From Candidatus Segatella caccae (GTDB lineage: Bacteria > Bacteroidota > Bacteroidia > Bacteroidales > Bacteroidaceae): a DNA stretch of 10,784 nucleotides. Within the stretch, counting starts at the first letter, position 1; every line of letters starts with the position of its first letter. The notes under the pieces were generated by a model. That model had not been told where the DNA came from and did not search any database. It saw only the letters and a program-made list of their open reading frames with translations. The DNA is taken from contig USOQ01000076.1 of assembly GCA_900556395.1 (NCBI GenBank), positions 1 through 10,784 of the forward strand. Direction: 5' to 3'. The position numbers were made by a program, and so were the translations under genes. Shown one piece after another: positions 1-6,566 of this stretch.

Positions 1-12
1 AATTAAAACGTA

Positions 13-2163
13 ATGGCAGCATTAGGAACAATTAGAAAAAGAGGCGTGATACTGGTATGTATCATTAGCTTTGGCCTCTTTGCATTCATTGCCGAGGAAG
101 CTTTCCGTTCGTGTGATTCTGCAAAGAATAACGAGCGTCAGCAGGTCGGTGAAGTGTTAGGTGAAAAAATCAGCGTACAGGACTTCCAAAAGCTGGTTGA
201 TGAGTATACCGAGGTTATCAAGATGCAGCAGGGACAGGACAATCTCCCTGAGGCTCAGATGAATCAGGTAAAGGATATGGTTTGGAATACATACGTTCAG
301 AACCAGATTGTAGCAAAGGAGGCAGGTAAGTTGGGTCTTACTGTTACTGATGCCGAGCTTCAGGATATCTTGAAGACAGGTACTAACCCTTTGCTTCAGC
401 AGACTCCTTTTGTTAATCAGCAGACAGGCCGTTTCGACGCTACTTCACTCCAGAAGTTCTTGGCTGACTATAAGGCTCAGAAGGCTAATCCTTCTGCTAA
501 TGGTCAGATGATGGAACAGTATGATAGAATCTTCAAGTACTGGTCATTTATCGAGAAGACTCTTCGTCAGCAGACATTGGCACAGAAGTATCAGTCTTTG
601 CTTGCTCACTGCTTCCTTTCTAACCCTGTAGAGGCTAAGATGGCTTTTAAGGAGGAGAACGAAGAGAGCCAGATACAGTTGGCCGCTTTCCCTTATTCTG
701 ATATTCAGGATGATAAGGTGAAGGTAGAGGAGAGCGATTTGAAGGCTAAGTACGATGAGTTGAAGGCTCGTTTTAAGCAGCCTGTTGAGACTCGTGACAT
801 TAAGTTTGTTGATGTTGAGGTTGCTGCTTCTCAAGCTGACCGTGTAGCACTTAATAAGGAATTTGCTGCTTTCCACAAGCAGTTGAGCGAGACAACAGAT
901 CCTACAGAACTTATTCGTAAGTCTGCTTCTACTGTGGCTTACCTTGGATTGCCAGTCAGCAAGACCGCATACCCATCCGACATTGCTTCTCTTATCGATT
1001 CTCTCGCTGTAGGTGCTACTTCTGCAGTCAAGGTAAATGCTAACGATAATACATTGAATATCGTTAAGTTGATTAGCAAGCAGCAGTTGCCAGACTCTAT
1101 CCAGTATCGTGCCATCCAGGTGGTTGCTAATACTGTGGAGGCTGCTAAAGTAAAGGCTGACTCTATCCATGGTGCTATCGCTGGTGGTGCAGACTTCGAA
1201 GCTATTGCTAAGAAGTATGGTCAGACAGGTGAGAAGGCTTGGATGACTACCAAGCAGTATGAGTATACTCAGAGCATGGATAAGGACAACAAGACTTTCA
1301 TCAATACATTGAATACTGCAGCAGTAAATGCTTTGAACACAATTCAGTTGGGTCAGGGTTATGTAGTCCTCCAGGTTGTTGACAAGAAGAACATGGTAGA
1401 GAAGTATATGGCTGCTGTTATCAAGAAGCCTATTGATTTCTCACAGGATACTTATCGTGCAGTTTATAACAAGTTCTCAAGCTTTGTTAGTGCTAACGAG
1501 AAGGCTGATGATTTGTTGAAGAATGCAGTGAAGAATGGTTATAAGGTACAGGACTTGAAGGATATTACAACTTCTGTTCACTACGTAGCTAACATTCATG
1601 CTACTCGTGAAGCGTTGAAGTGGATCTTCGATAACAAGGAAGGTGCAGTTTCTCCTCTCTATGAGTGTGGTGATAATAACCACTTGTTGGTAGTTGTTCT
1701 TGATAAGATTCACCGCATCGGTTTCCGTGGTCTTGATGATCCTCAGGTTAAGGAGATGGTTAAGGCTGAAGTAATTAAGGACAAGAAGGCTGAGTTGATT
1801 GAGGAGAAGTTGAATGGTGTTAAGAATATCGCTGCTGCCAAGGCTAAGGGTGCTAAGGTTTCTACCGTTAACCAGATTACTTTCGCAGCTCCTGTATTTA
1901 TCGCTGCTACTGGTGCCAGCGAGCCTGCTCTGTCAGGTGCTGTTTCTGCTACCAAGAAGGGTGCTTTTTCTGCACACGCTGTAAAGGGCAATGCTGGTGT
2001 TTACCTCTTCCAGGTAAACAACAAGACTAACCGTTCTGTTAAGTTTGATGCTAAGTCAATGGAGCAGAAGTGTCGTCAGAAGTCTATGCAGTATGCAGGC
2101 AACTTCATGAACGAGCTTTATCTGAATGCTCATGTTGTTGACAACCGCTACTTGTTCTTCTAA
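13..2163 (+). CDS. PpiD/SurA-like membrane-anchored periplasmic foldase (peptidylprolyl isomerase family)
   Basis: 716 aa. Seen: a short basic N-terminus (R8, K9, R10), one hydrophobic segment at about 11-28 that would act as an uncleaved inner-membrane anchor, then a long helical, Lys/Gln-rich periplasmic part. Residues about 45-200 resemble the SurA/PpiD N-terminal chaperone domain. Residues about 360-457 have the size and pattern of a parvulin (PpiC) domain, including an 'AGGADFEAIAKKYG' stretch and a closing 'GQGYVVLQVVD' strand. Family knowledge: PpiD-type proteins help newly exported outer-membrane and periplasmic proteins fold near the Sec translocon, and Bacteroidetes versions are about 700 aa, so this is full length. 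The usual parvulin histidine in the first strand is not visible (YRAIQVVA instead), so a chaperone role without isomerase activity is likely. The ATG at 13 puts the basic patch and anchor at the very N-terminus. Its promoter lies outside the window. A strong terminator follows, so it is the last gene of its transcript. Confidence 0.88.
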   Translation: MAALGTIRKRGVILVCIISFGLFAFIAEEAFRSCDSAKNNERQQVGEVLGEKISVQDFQKLVDEYTEVIKMQQGQDNLPEAQMNQVKDMVWNTYVQNQIVAKEAGKLGLTVTDAELQDILKTGTNPLLQQTPFVNQQTGRFDATSLQKFLADYKAQKANPSANGQMMEQYDRIFKYWSFIEKTLRQQTLAQKYQSLLAHCFLSNPVEAKMAFKEENEESQIQLAAFPYSDIQDDKVKVEESDLKAKYDELKARFKQPVETRDIKFVDVEVAASQADRVALNKEFAAFHKQLSETTDPTELIRKSASTVAYLGLPVSKTAYPSDIASLIDSLAVGATSAVKVNANDNTLNIVKLISKQQLPDSIQYRAIQVVANTVEAAKVKADSIHGAIAGGADFEAIAKKYGQTGEKAWMTTKQYEYTQSMDKDNKTFINTLNTAAVNALNTIQLGQGYVVLQVVDKKNMVEKYMAAVIKKPIDFSQDTYRAVYNKFSSFVSANEKADDLLKNAVKNGYKVQDLKDITTSVHYVANIHATREALKWIFDNKEGAVSPLYECGDNNHLLVVVLDKIHRIGFRGLDDPQVKEMVKAEVIKDKKAELIEEKLNGVKNIAAAKAKGAKVSTVNQITFAAPVFIAATGASEPALSGAVSATKKGAFSAHAVKGNAGVYLFQVNNKTNRSVKFDAKSMEQKCRQKSMQYAGNFMNELYLNAHVVDNRYLFF

Positions 2164-2194
2164 GTAACAGAACATTCATAAATCATGATATTTA

Positions 2195-2230
2195 GGGCGT
2201 AGTTTCCTTTTTTGGGAACTACGCCCTTTT
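2195..2230 (+). terminator. Intrinsic terminator of the ppiD-like gene
   Basis: A 13-bp GC-rich stem (2195-2207 with 2214-2226, one T-G wobble) encloses a T6 loop (2208-2213) and is followed by TTTT at 2227-2230. It starts 31 nt after the stop codon. On the opposite strand no T-run follows the stem, so it works mainly in the plus direction. Confidence 0.88.
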
Positions 2231-2470
2231 ACTGTAATGCTATTCCTATAGATGAAAGATGATTATCGTCTACCTGATAAATCAGCGGAGAAAGCCATTT
2301 TAAAGCTTAGTGGATAAGAACAAGGGGGCTATTTTCGTAGTATCCTTTCATCATGCTTTCTTACTGCTATCTTCATCAAATAAGGTCGTGAAAGAGGTCA
2401 CTGTAAAGACCTCTGAGAATATGCGTATGGATGTCAGTGATGTGACTTTATGAGGATGAGTATCATCAAT
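2231..2470. other. Gene-poor convergent spacer with possible coding remnants
   Basis: This stretch lies between the two converging terminators and contains no convincing gene. It holds a 21-codon ATG ORF on plus (2252-2317) and an overlapping 47-codon GTG ORF in another frame (2310-2453), whose product has a hydrophobic patch (GAIFVVSFHHAFLLL) followed by a polar tail. Read together they could be a frame-shifted remnant of one small gene, but neither has a promoter or a recognisable family. A 7-bp hairpin (2393-2399 with 2408-2414, 8-nt loop) has no T-run. I assign no function. Confidence 0.3.
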
Positions 2471-2521
2471 ATAAAAGGCTGCGACCTAAGGTACCAATAG
2501 TACTTGTAGTGTCGCAGCCTT
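2470..2521 (-). terminator. Intrinsic terminator of the EPS operon
   Basis: A perfect 11-bp stem pairs 2475-2485 with 2511-2521. Its 25-nt interior carries a nested 6-bp hairpin (2489-2494 with 2500-2505, loop CAATA). Read on the minus strand the stem runs into TTTTATAT, so it terminates leftward transcription about 30 nt after the stop codon of the HAD phosphatase gene. On plus the stem is followed by ATATGAGG, which is a poor tract, so any effect in that direction would be weak. Confidence 0.8.
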
Positions 2522-2553
2522 ATATGAGGTATTTAAGAATCTAATGAAACCCT

Positions 2554-2976
2554 TTATAAGTTCCACCAATGCTTTTTCTTTTGAGGTTCCTGTGCTCCCA
2601 TGCTTTCTCTGATGATCGTTCTGTAGCTTTTTCCTTGGCTAATGATTTGATAGATTTGTCCCCAGTCGGGTAGGCCACCTATATTACGGTCATCTATGAA
2701 GTAATCTGCTTTAATCTTTCTCGAGAAGTGATTGTTGTTGTCTAAGCTTTCTTCAGGATAATCCTTGTTGATAGCCCAGAACTCTACGCCCCTCTCTCTG
2801 CACCAATCTACAGCTTCCTGTAGCAGTTCGCCTTCACGAACTGACCACAGGATGAGTCTGTGATGGTCTCTTATCAGCATTTTCAATGTTTCGATGGCGA
2901 AGGGAATCTCGCGCCCTATCTTGGGGTATTCGTGTGTGACGATGGTGCCATCGAAGTCTACTGCTATAGTTGCCAT
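2554..2976 (-). CDS. BT0820-family HAD-type phosphatase
   Basis: 140 aa, full length for the small HAD hydrolases called BT0820-family in Bacteroidetes. Seen: motif I DFDGT at 7-11 (nucleophile D7, acid/base D9), motif II in LILWSVREG (S45), a candidate motif III lysine (K87 or K89), and motif IV DYFIDDRN at 91-98 (D95, D96 for Mg2+). There is no cap domain of usual size, so a small or macromolecular phosphorylated substrate could be reached directly. It is cytoplasmic, with no signal peptide. It is the last gene of the operon, starting only 12 nt after the tyrosine-kinase gene and followed by a terminator, so it is co-transcribed. The family assignment is well supported by the motifs. The substrate is unknown, and any part in EPS synthesis (sugar-phosphate recycling, for example) is inference from position. 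Confidence 0.88.
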   Translation of the reverse strand: MATIAVDFDGTIVTHEYPKIGREIPFAIETLKMLIRDHHRLILWSVREGELLQEAVDWCRERGVEFWAINKDYPEESLDNNNHFSRKIKADYFIDDRNIGGLPDWGQIYQIISQGKSYRTIIRESMGAQEPQKKKHWWNL

Positions 2977-2988
2977 TTTTACTTAATA

Positions 2989-5496
2989 TTATCGCTTTAC
3001 GCTGTTGTCGTTTTTATCACCATAGTGACTATTGCTATAGTTGCCGTAGCTACCATATACAGAGCTTCCGTAGCTCTTGTAAGCACCATATTGGCCATAT
3101 CTACCATACTTACCGTATTTGCCATAACCATAGTAGTAGCCATACTTTTTCTTTGAGAGGTCTACGCCATTGAGTACGATAGACATTTTTGGCATTTTCT
3201 TCTCTTTGTTCAAGCTGTTGATGAGCTCGAAACTTGATTTTGGCGTAAAGTCGGCACGGCAGAGGTACACCGTTGCATTTGCGATACGGCTTATCTGTAG
3301 CGTGTCTGATACCAGTCCCACAGGTGCAGTGTCTATCAGGATGTAGTCGTAGTGCTCTCTCAGCTGCGATATGATGTCGTCAAGGCTTTGGCGAGCCATC
3401 AACTCAGCAGGGTTAGGTGGTATCGGACCTGCCATTAGCAGGTCGAGGTTCTTGTTGATGCCAGAATTGACGATTTGTTCTGCTATTTCTTGCCAAGTGT
3501 TGTGGTCTTTTGTGAGCAGAGGAGTGATACCATGGTGGTGATCGTTGATTTCAAACAATTCAGCCAATCTTGGCTTTCTAATGTCGAGACCGACGATGAC
3601 AGCTTTCTTGCCCAACAGTGCAAAACTGATAGCCACATTAGAGGCTGTAAAAGTCTTACCTTCTCCAGATGTAGTAGAAGTGAACATAATCACTTTCTCG
3701 TTCTCTTTCAGCATAAACTGAAGGTTGGTTCTCAGACTACGGAAGATCTCTTCCATCAGGTTGTTTTTGTTCTCGTGTACCACAATGTCGGCCTTGCTCT
3801 TGGCGCTGTCGCTTGCCACAGCCACATCAGCAAGTATAGGAAGCGAGGTGAGCTTCGCTACATCCTCGTGTCCTTCTATCTTATAGCGGAAGAACTGTAT
3901 CAAGAATAAGATAAACGCAGGTGCAGCGATACCTATAGCTAATGCTATTGCCATAATCATAGAGTTCTTAGGACTTATCTTTCCTGTGAATACAGGCTCG
4001 TCTATCAGTTTTCCCTTGTCGGCCGTAGCAGCGAGCGAGATGGAGTTCTCTTCGCGCTTTTGTAGTAGCATTAAGTAAAGACCAGCTCTTACTTCTTGCT
4101 GGCGTCCAATCTGTGTCAGCATGCGCTCTTGTTCAGGTGTTTCTCCTATTTGTCCCTGATATTTGTTAGCTTGTGATGCTATGCTGTTGCGCTGTATCTC
4201 CATGTTAGTTCTTGCCTGCTGCATGGCGCGACGTATAGAAGAAGTCAGGTCGTCGAGTTGTGCCGTGAGTGGCGATACGGTAGGCGAGTTCTCGCTGGCA
4301 CTGTGCAAGAGCTGATTGCGCATAAGTACAATTTTGTTGTATTCGTTGATAAGCGCAGTGGCACTCTCGTCGCTCAATCCTACATTTGATGGGATGGGTT
4401 GGTACTTATTGTTAGTATCAGCCATATATTTTTTCAGCTCATCAAGCAGTGTCAACTGTGTATCTGCTTCCAGTAGTCGCTTACTGTATTCGTCGGCATT
4501 GGAAACAGCCTGTGAAGCATTCATCTTGAGCTCCACCATTTTGTTGCGTTTCTTGTAGCTTTCAAGCTGTCCTTCTGTATTGCCCAGTTCTGCGTTAATC
4601 TTCTCCAGTCGGTTGTTGATAAACTGTTCAGTGCGGACAGCGATTTCGTTTTTATCCTCGTTAGCCTGTCTGTTGTATACTACAGCAAGTTGCTTGAGAT
4701 AATCGGTGCCACGTTGTGGAAATTCGTCGTTCAATATTAGCTGAGCGATGGTTGTTGTCTTTGACGACTGGCTAACAGAGAGGCTACCAGCATATTTTCC
4801 TGCAGTCCATGATGGAGGGCATAAAGACACCAGGAGCTCTTTGCCGTCAGCAAGTGTACGATATTGGTTTTGTGTGAGCGTAATCATTCCCACCTTTGTG
4901 CCTATCATGGCAGGTAAGTAACTAAAAGTTCTGTTGATGGTCTTGCAGACGATGTCTTGTGAGTTTTCACCGGCAGGTTGATAGTAATTGCCTGTTACGT
5001 GATAGTTATTGCCTTCGCGTGTGATACTCAACTGTATAGGAGCACACAGGTTTTTCAGGTGCTGTATATCCATGTCTACGTTGATTTCCTGATTGCGGTA
5101 CAGGGTGGCATCTTTCACACGTCCTGGGTGGCGATAGGTAGCATAGAGTTTGAGGTCTGTCACAACCTGCTCTGCCAATTTTTTAGAACCAAGAATCTCC
5201 ATCTCGTTATCAATACCTGTCGAGTTAGAGATTGTACCTAAGTTAGAGGTTGCCATGATGCTATTGCCTCTTCGACTCTGCGTGTTGTCGTCCTTAATCA
5301 GCAGTTTGGCCTGTGACTGATAGATAGGTGTAGTGTATCTCAAGTAGATGTAGGCTGTGCCTAAACAAATGATGATAGACAATACGAACCATTTCCAGTT
5401 GAGTACTAAAATGGTGTATACTTGCTTGATGTCGAATGAGGATTTCTCCTCATCTTCTTGCAAGTATTCCTGTTTCTGATACATTGTTTCTTCCAT
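2989..5496 (-). CDS. Polysaccharide co-polymerase / tyrosine autokinase (Wzc-type BY-kinase)
   Basis: 835 aa, a fused Wzz plus BY-kinase of the Wzc type. Seen in order: a cytoplasmic N-tail, TM1 at about 35-52, a long periplasmic part (about 55-510) with a coiled-coil region (about 285-480), TM2 at about 511-536, then a cytoplasmic kinase: Walker A TSTTSGEGKT (606-615), Walker A' around VIVGLDIRKP (633-642, D638), and Walker B YILIDTAP (718-725). The C-terminal tail has 15 tyrosines between 785 and 825. Family knowledge: Wzc sits in the inner membrane, sets chain length and, through cycles of tail-tyrosine phosphorylation between subunits, controls polymerisation and export of capsule or EPS. 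It follows rfbA by 63 nt and is followed by the HAD gene. No outer-membrane Wza-like exporter and no separate low-molecular-weight tyrosine phosphatase are in the window. A second in-frame ATG (Met5) is an alternative start. Confidence 0.95.
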   Translation of the reverse strand: MEETMYQKQEYLQEDEEKSSFDIKQVYTILVLNWKWFVLSIIICLGTAYIYLRYTTPIYQSQAKLLIKDDNTQSRRGNSIMATSNLGTISNSTGIDNEMEILGSKKLAEQVVTDLKLYATYRHPGRVKDATLYRNQEINVDMDIQHLKNLCAPIQLSITREGNNYHVTGNYYQPAGENSQDIVCKTINRTFSYLPAMIGTKVGMITLTQNQYRTLADGKELLVSLCPPSWTAGKYAGSLSVSQSSKTTTIAQLILNDEFPQRGTDYLKQLAVVYNRQANEDKNEIAVRTEQFINNRLEKINAELGNTEGQLESYKKRNKMVELKMNASQAVSNADEYSKRLLEADTQLTLLDELKKYMADTNNKYQPIPSNVGLSDESATALINEYNKIVLMRNQLLHSASENSPTVSPLTAQLDDLTSSIRRAMQQARTNMEIQRNSIASQANKYQGQIGETPEQERMLTQIGRQQEVRAGLYLMLLQKREENSISLAATADKGKLIDEPVFTGKISPKNSMIMAIALAIGIAAPAFILFLIQFFRYKIEGHEDVAKLTSLPILADVAVASDSAKSKADIVVHENKNNLMEEIFRSLRTNLQFMLKENEKVIMFTSTTSGEGKTFTASNVAISFALLGKKAVIVGLDIRKPRLAELFEINDHHHGITPLLTKDHNTWQEIAEQIVNSGINKNLDLLMAGPIPPNPAELMARQSLDDIISQLREHYDYILIDTAPVGLVSDTLQISRIANATVYLCRADFTPKSSFELINSLNKEKKMPKMSIVLNGVDLSKKKYGYYYGYGKYGKYGRYGQYGAYKSYGSSVYGSYGNYSNSHYGDKNDNSVKR
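3022..3144 (-). repeat. Tyr-Gly period-3 repeat encoding the kinase tail
   Basis: This DNA encodes residues 785-825 of the autokinase. Tyrosines fall at 785, 788, 791, 794, 797, 800, 803, 806 and 809, an unbroken spacing of three, with extra tyrosines at 787 and 789. After a two-residue shift they continue at 814, 817 and 820, with a last one at 825. Most units are Y-G-K/R/Q/A, giving a short degenerate 9-nt DNA repeat. In BY-kinases the tail tyrosine cluster is the autophosphorylation site. The regular spacing suggests growth by repeat slippage. Confidence 0.85.
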
Positions 5497-5559
5497 TATG
5501 TTGATCTTTTCTTTATAATATATAATAGGTGTACTTTATAATGAATACTCCGCATAGCC

Positions 5560-6432
5560 TTATCTTTTGGCCAAGTCGAGCAAATATTTACCATAGTTGT
5601 TCTTGTTCATGGGCTGAGCAAGCTGACAGAGTTTGTCGGCATCGATCCAACCTTGTTTGTAGGCAATCTCCTCCAAACATGCCACCTTCAGTCCTTGGCG
5701 CTTCTCTATCACTTCGATGAAAGTGCTGGCTTCCGAGAGGCTATCGTGTGTGCCTGTGTCCAACCATGCAAATCCTCTTTGTAGGGTGCGTACTTTCAGT
5801 ACGTTCTGGTTCAAGTAGTGTTGGTTTACGGTCGTAATTTCTAACTCGCCTCGAGCGCTGGGCTTTATGTTTTTAGCAATTTCTACCACGTTGTTAGGAT
5901 AGAAGTATAGTCCCACCACAGCATAGTTACTCTTGGGATGCTCAGGTTTCTCTTCGATGCTGAGACAGTTGCCGTCATTGTCAAATTCGGCTACACCATA
6001 TCTTTCGGGGTCGTTGACGTAATAGCCAAAGACACTTGCTTGTCCTGCCTCTGTAGCTTTTACACTTTCCTTGAGCAATGCCGAGAATCCTGCTCCATAG
6101 AAGATATTGTCGCCCAATACCAAGCATACGTTATCATCACCGATGAATTTTTCTCCTATGATAAAAGCCTGTGCCAGTCCGTCGGGGGAGGGTTGTTCCG
6201 CATACTCGAAGTGTACGCCCCAGTCACTTCCATCTCCCAATAGGCGCTTAAATCCAGGTAAGTCGTAAGGGGTGGATATGATAAGAATTTCTTTGATTCC
6301 TGCCAGCATGAGTACCGATATGGGATAGTAAATCATGGGCTTGTCGAAGATAGGTATCAGCTGCTTGCTAATGCCTTTAGTAATGGGATAGAGGCGTGTG
6401 CCCGAACCTCCAGCTAAAACAATACCTTTCAT
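5560..6432 (-). CDS. rfbA: Glucose-1-phosphate thymidylyltransferase
   Basis: 290 aa, the normal length for RmlA/RfbA. It makes dTDP-glucose from glucose-1-phosphate and dTTP, the first step to dTDP-L-rhamnose and related deoxysugars. Seen: the nucleotide-binding signature GGSGTRLYPIT (8-18) with SKQLIPIFDKPM next to it (22-33), LGDN (106-109, D108 binding metal), EEKP (160-163), GELEIT (195-200) and WLDTGT (223-228, D225). All are as expected for an active short-type (RmlA) enzyme. It is cytoplasmic. It lies 122 nt after the priming transferase gene and 63 nt before the kinase gene. Neither gap shows a TAnnTTTG promoter, so the gene probably depends on the operon promoter at 8043-8050. rmlB, rmlC and rmlD are not here and must be elsewhere if rhamnose is made. 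Confidence 0.96.
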   Translation of the reverse strand: MKGIVLAGGSGTRLYPITKGISKQLIPIFDKPMIYYPISVLMLAGIKEILIISTPYDLPGFKRLLGDGSDWGVHFEYAEQPSPDGLAQAFIIGEKFIGDDNVCLVLGDNIFYGAGFSALLKESVKATEAGQASVFGYYVNDPERYGVAEFDNDGNCLSIEEKPEHPKSNYAVVGLYFYPNNVVEIAKNIKPSARGELEITTVNQHYLNQNVLKVRTLQRGFAWLDTGTHDSLSEASTFIEVIEKRQGLKVACLEEIAYKQGWIDADKLCQLAQPMNKNNYGKYLLDLAKR

Positions 6433-6541
6433 ATACTTTAGTTTATGTTGTTGCTATTATTTTCTCCTGTTGTTGTATTGATAGAAGTTGTTTTTTTTAA
6501 AATCATTAATATAATCTCTATCATTATGCTCTTTTGCTGAT

Positions 6542-6566
6542 AACGCCTATCGTGTTAATAGGCGTT
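6542..6566 (-). other. Hairpin spanning the stop codon of the priming transferase gene
   Basis: A perfect 9-bp stem (6542-6550 with 6558-6566) encloses a 7-nt loop that contains the TAA stop (6555-6557). The last codons (Asn-Ala-Tyr) form one arm. On minus the stem is followed by ATCAGCAAAAG, with no T-run, so it is not a standard intrinsic terminator. It may protect the upstream mRNA 3' end, mark a processing site, or reduce read-through into rfbA. The role is inference. Confidence 0.6.

Noticed and set aside
544..1170. 208-codon minus-strand open frame inside the PpiD-like gene
   Set aside because: A shadow of the biased codon use of the real plus-strand gene; Leu/Ser-rich, with no recognisable domain.
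2393..2414. 7-bp hairpin (2393-2399 with 2408-2414) considered as a terminator
   Set aside because: It has an 8-nt loop and no following T-run on either strand, and lies between two much better terminators.
3022..3144. Short regular repeats considered as a CRISPR or other DNA repeat array
   Set aside because: The repeat is 9 nt, degenerate and in frame; it is fully explained as coding for the tyrosine tail.
2860..3173. Plus-strand open frames rich in Ile, Val, Ala or His, Tyr over the kinase tail
   Set aside because: They are the reverse reading of the Tyr-Gly repeat and of the HAD gene start; low-complexity products are expected from the repeat.
5497..5559. Spacer before the kinase gene considered for an internal promoter
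   Set aside because: It is AT-rich but contains no TAnnTTTG element on the minus strand.
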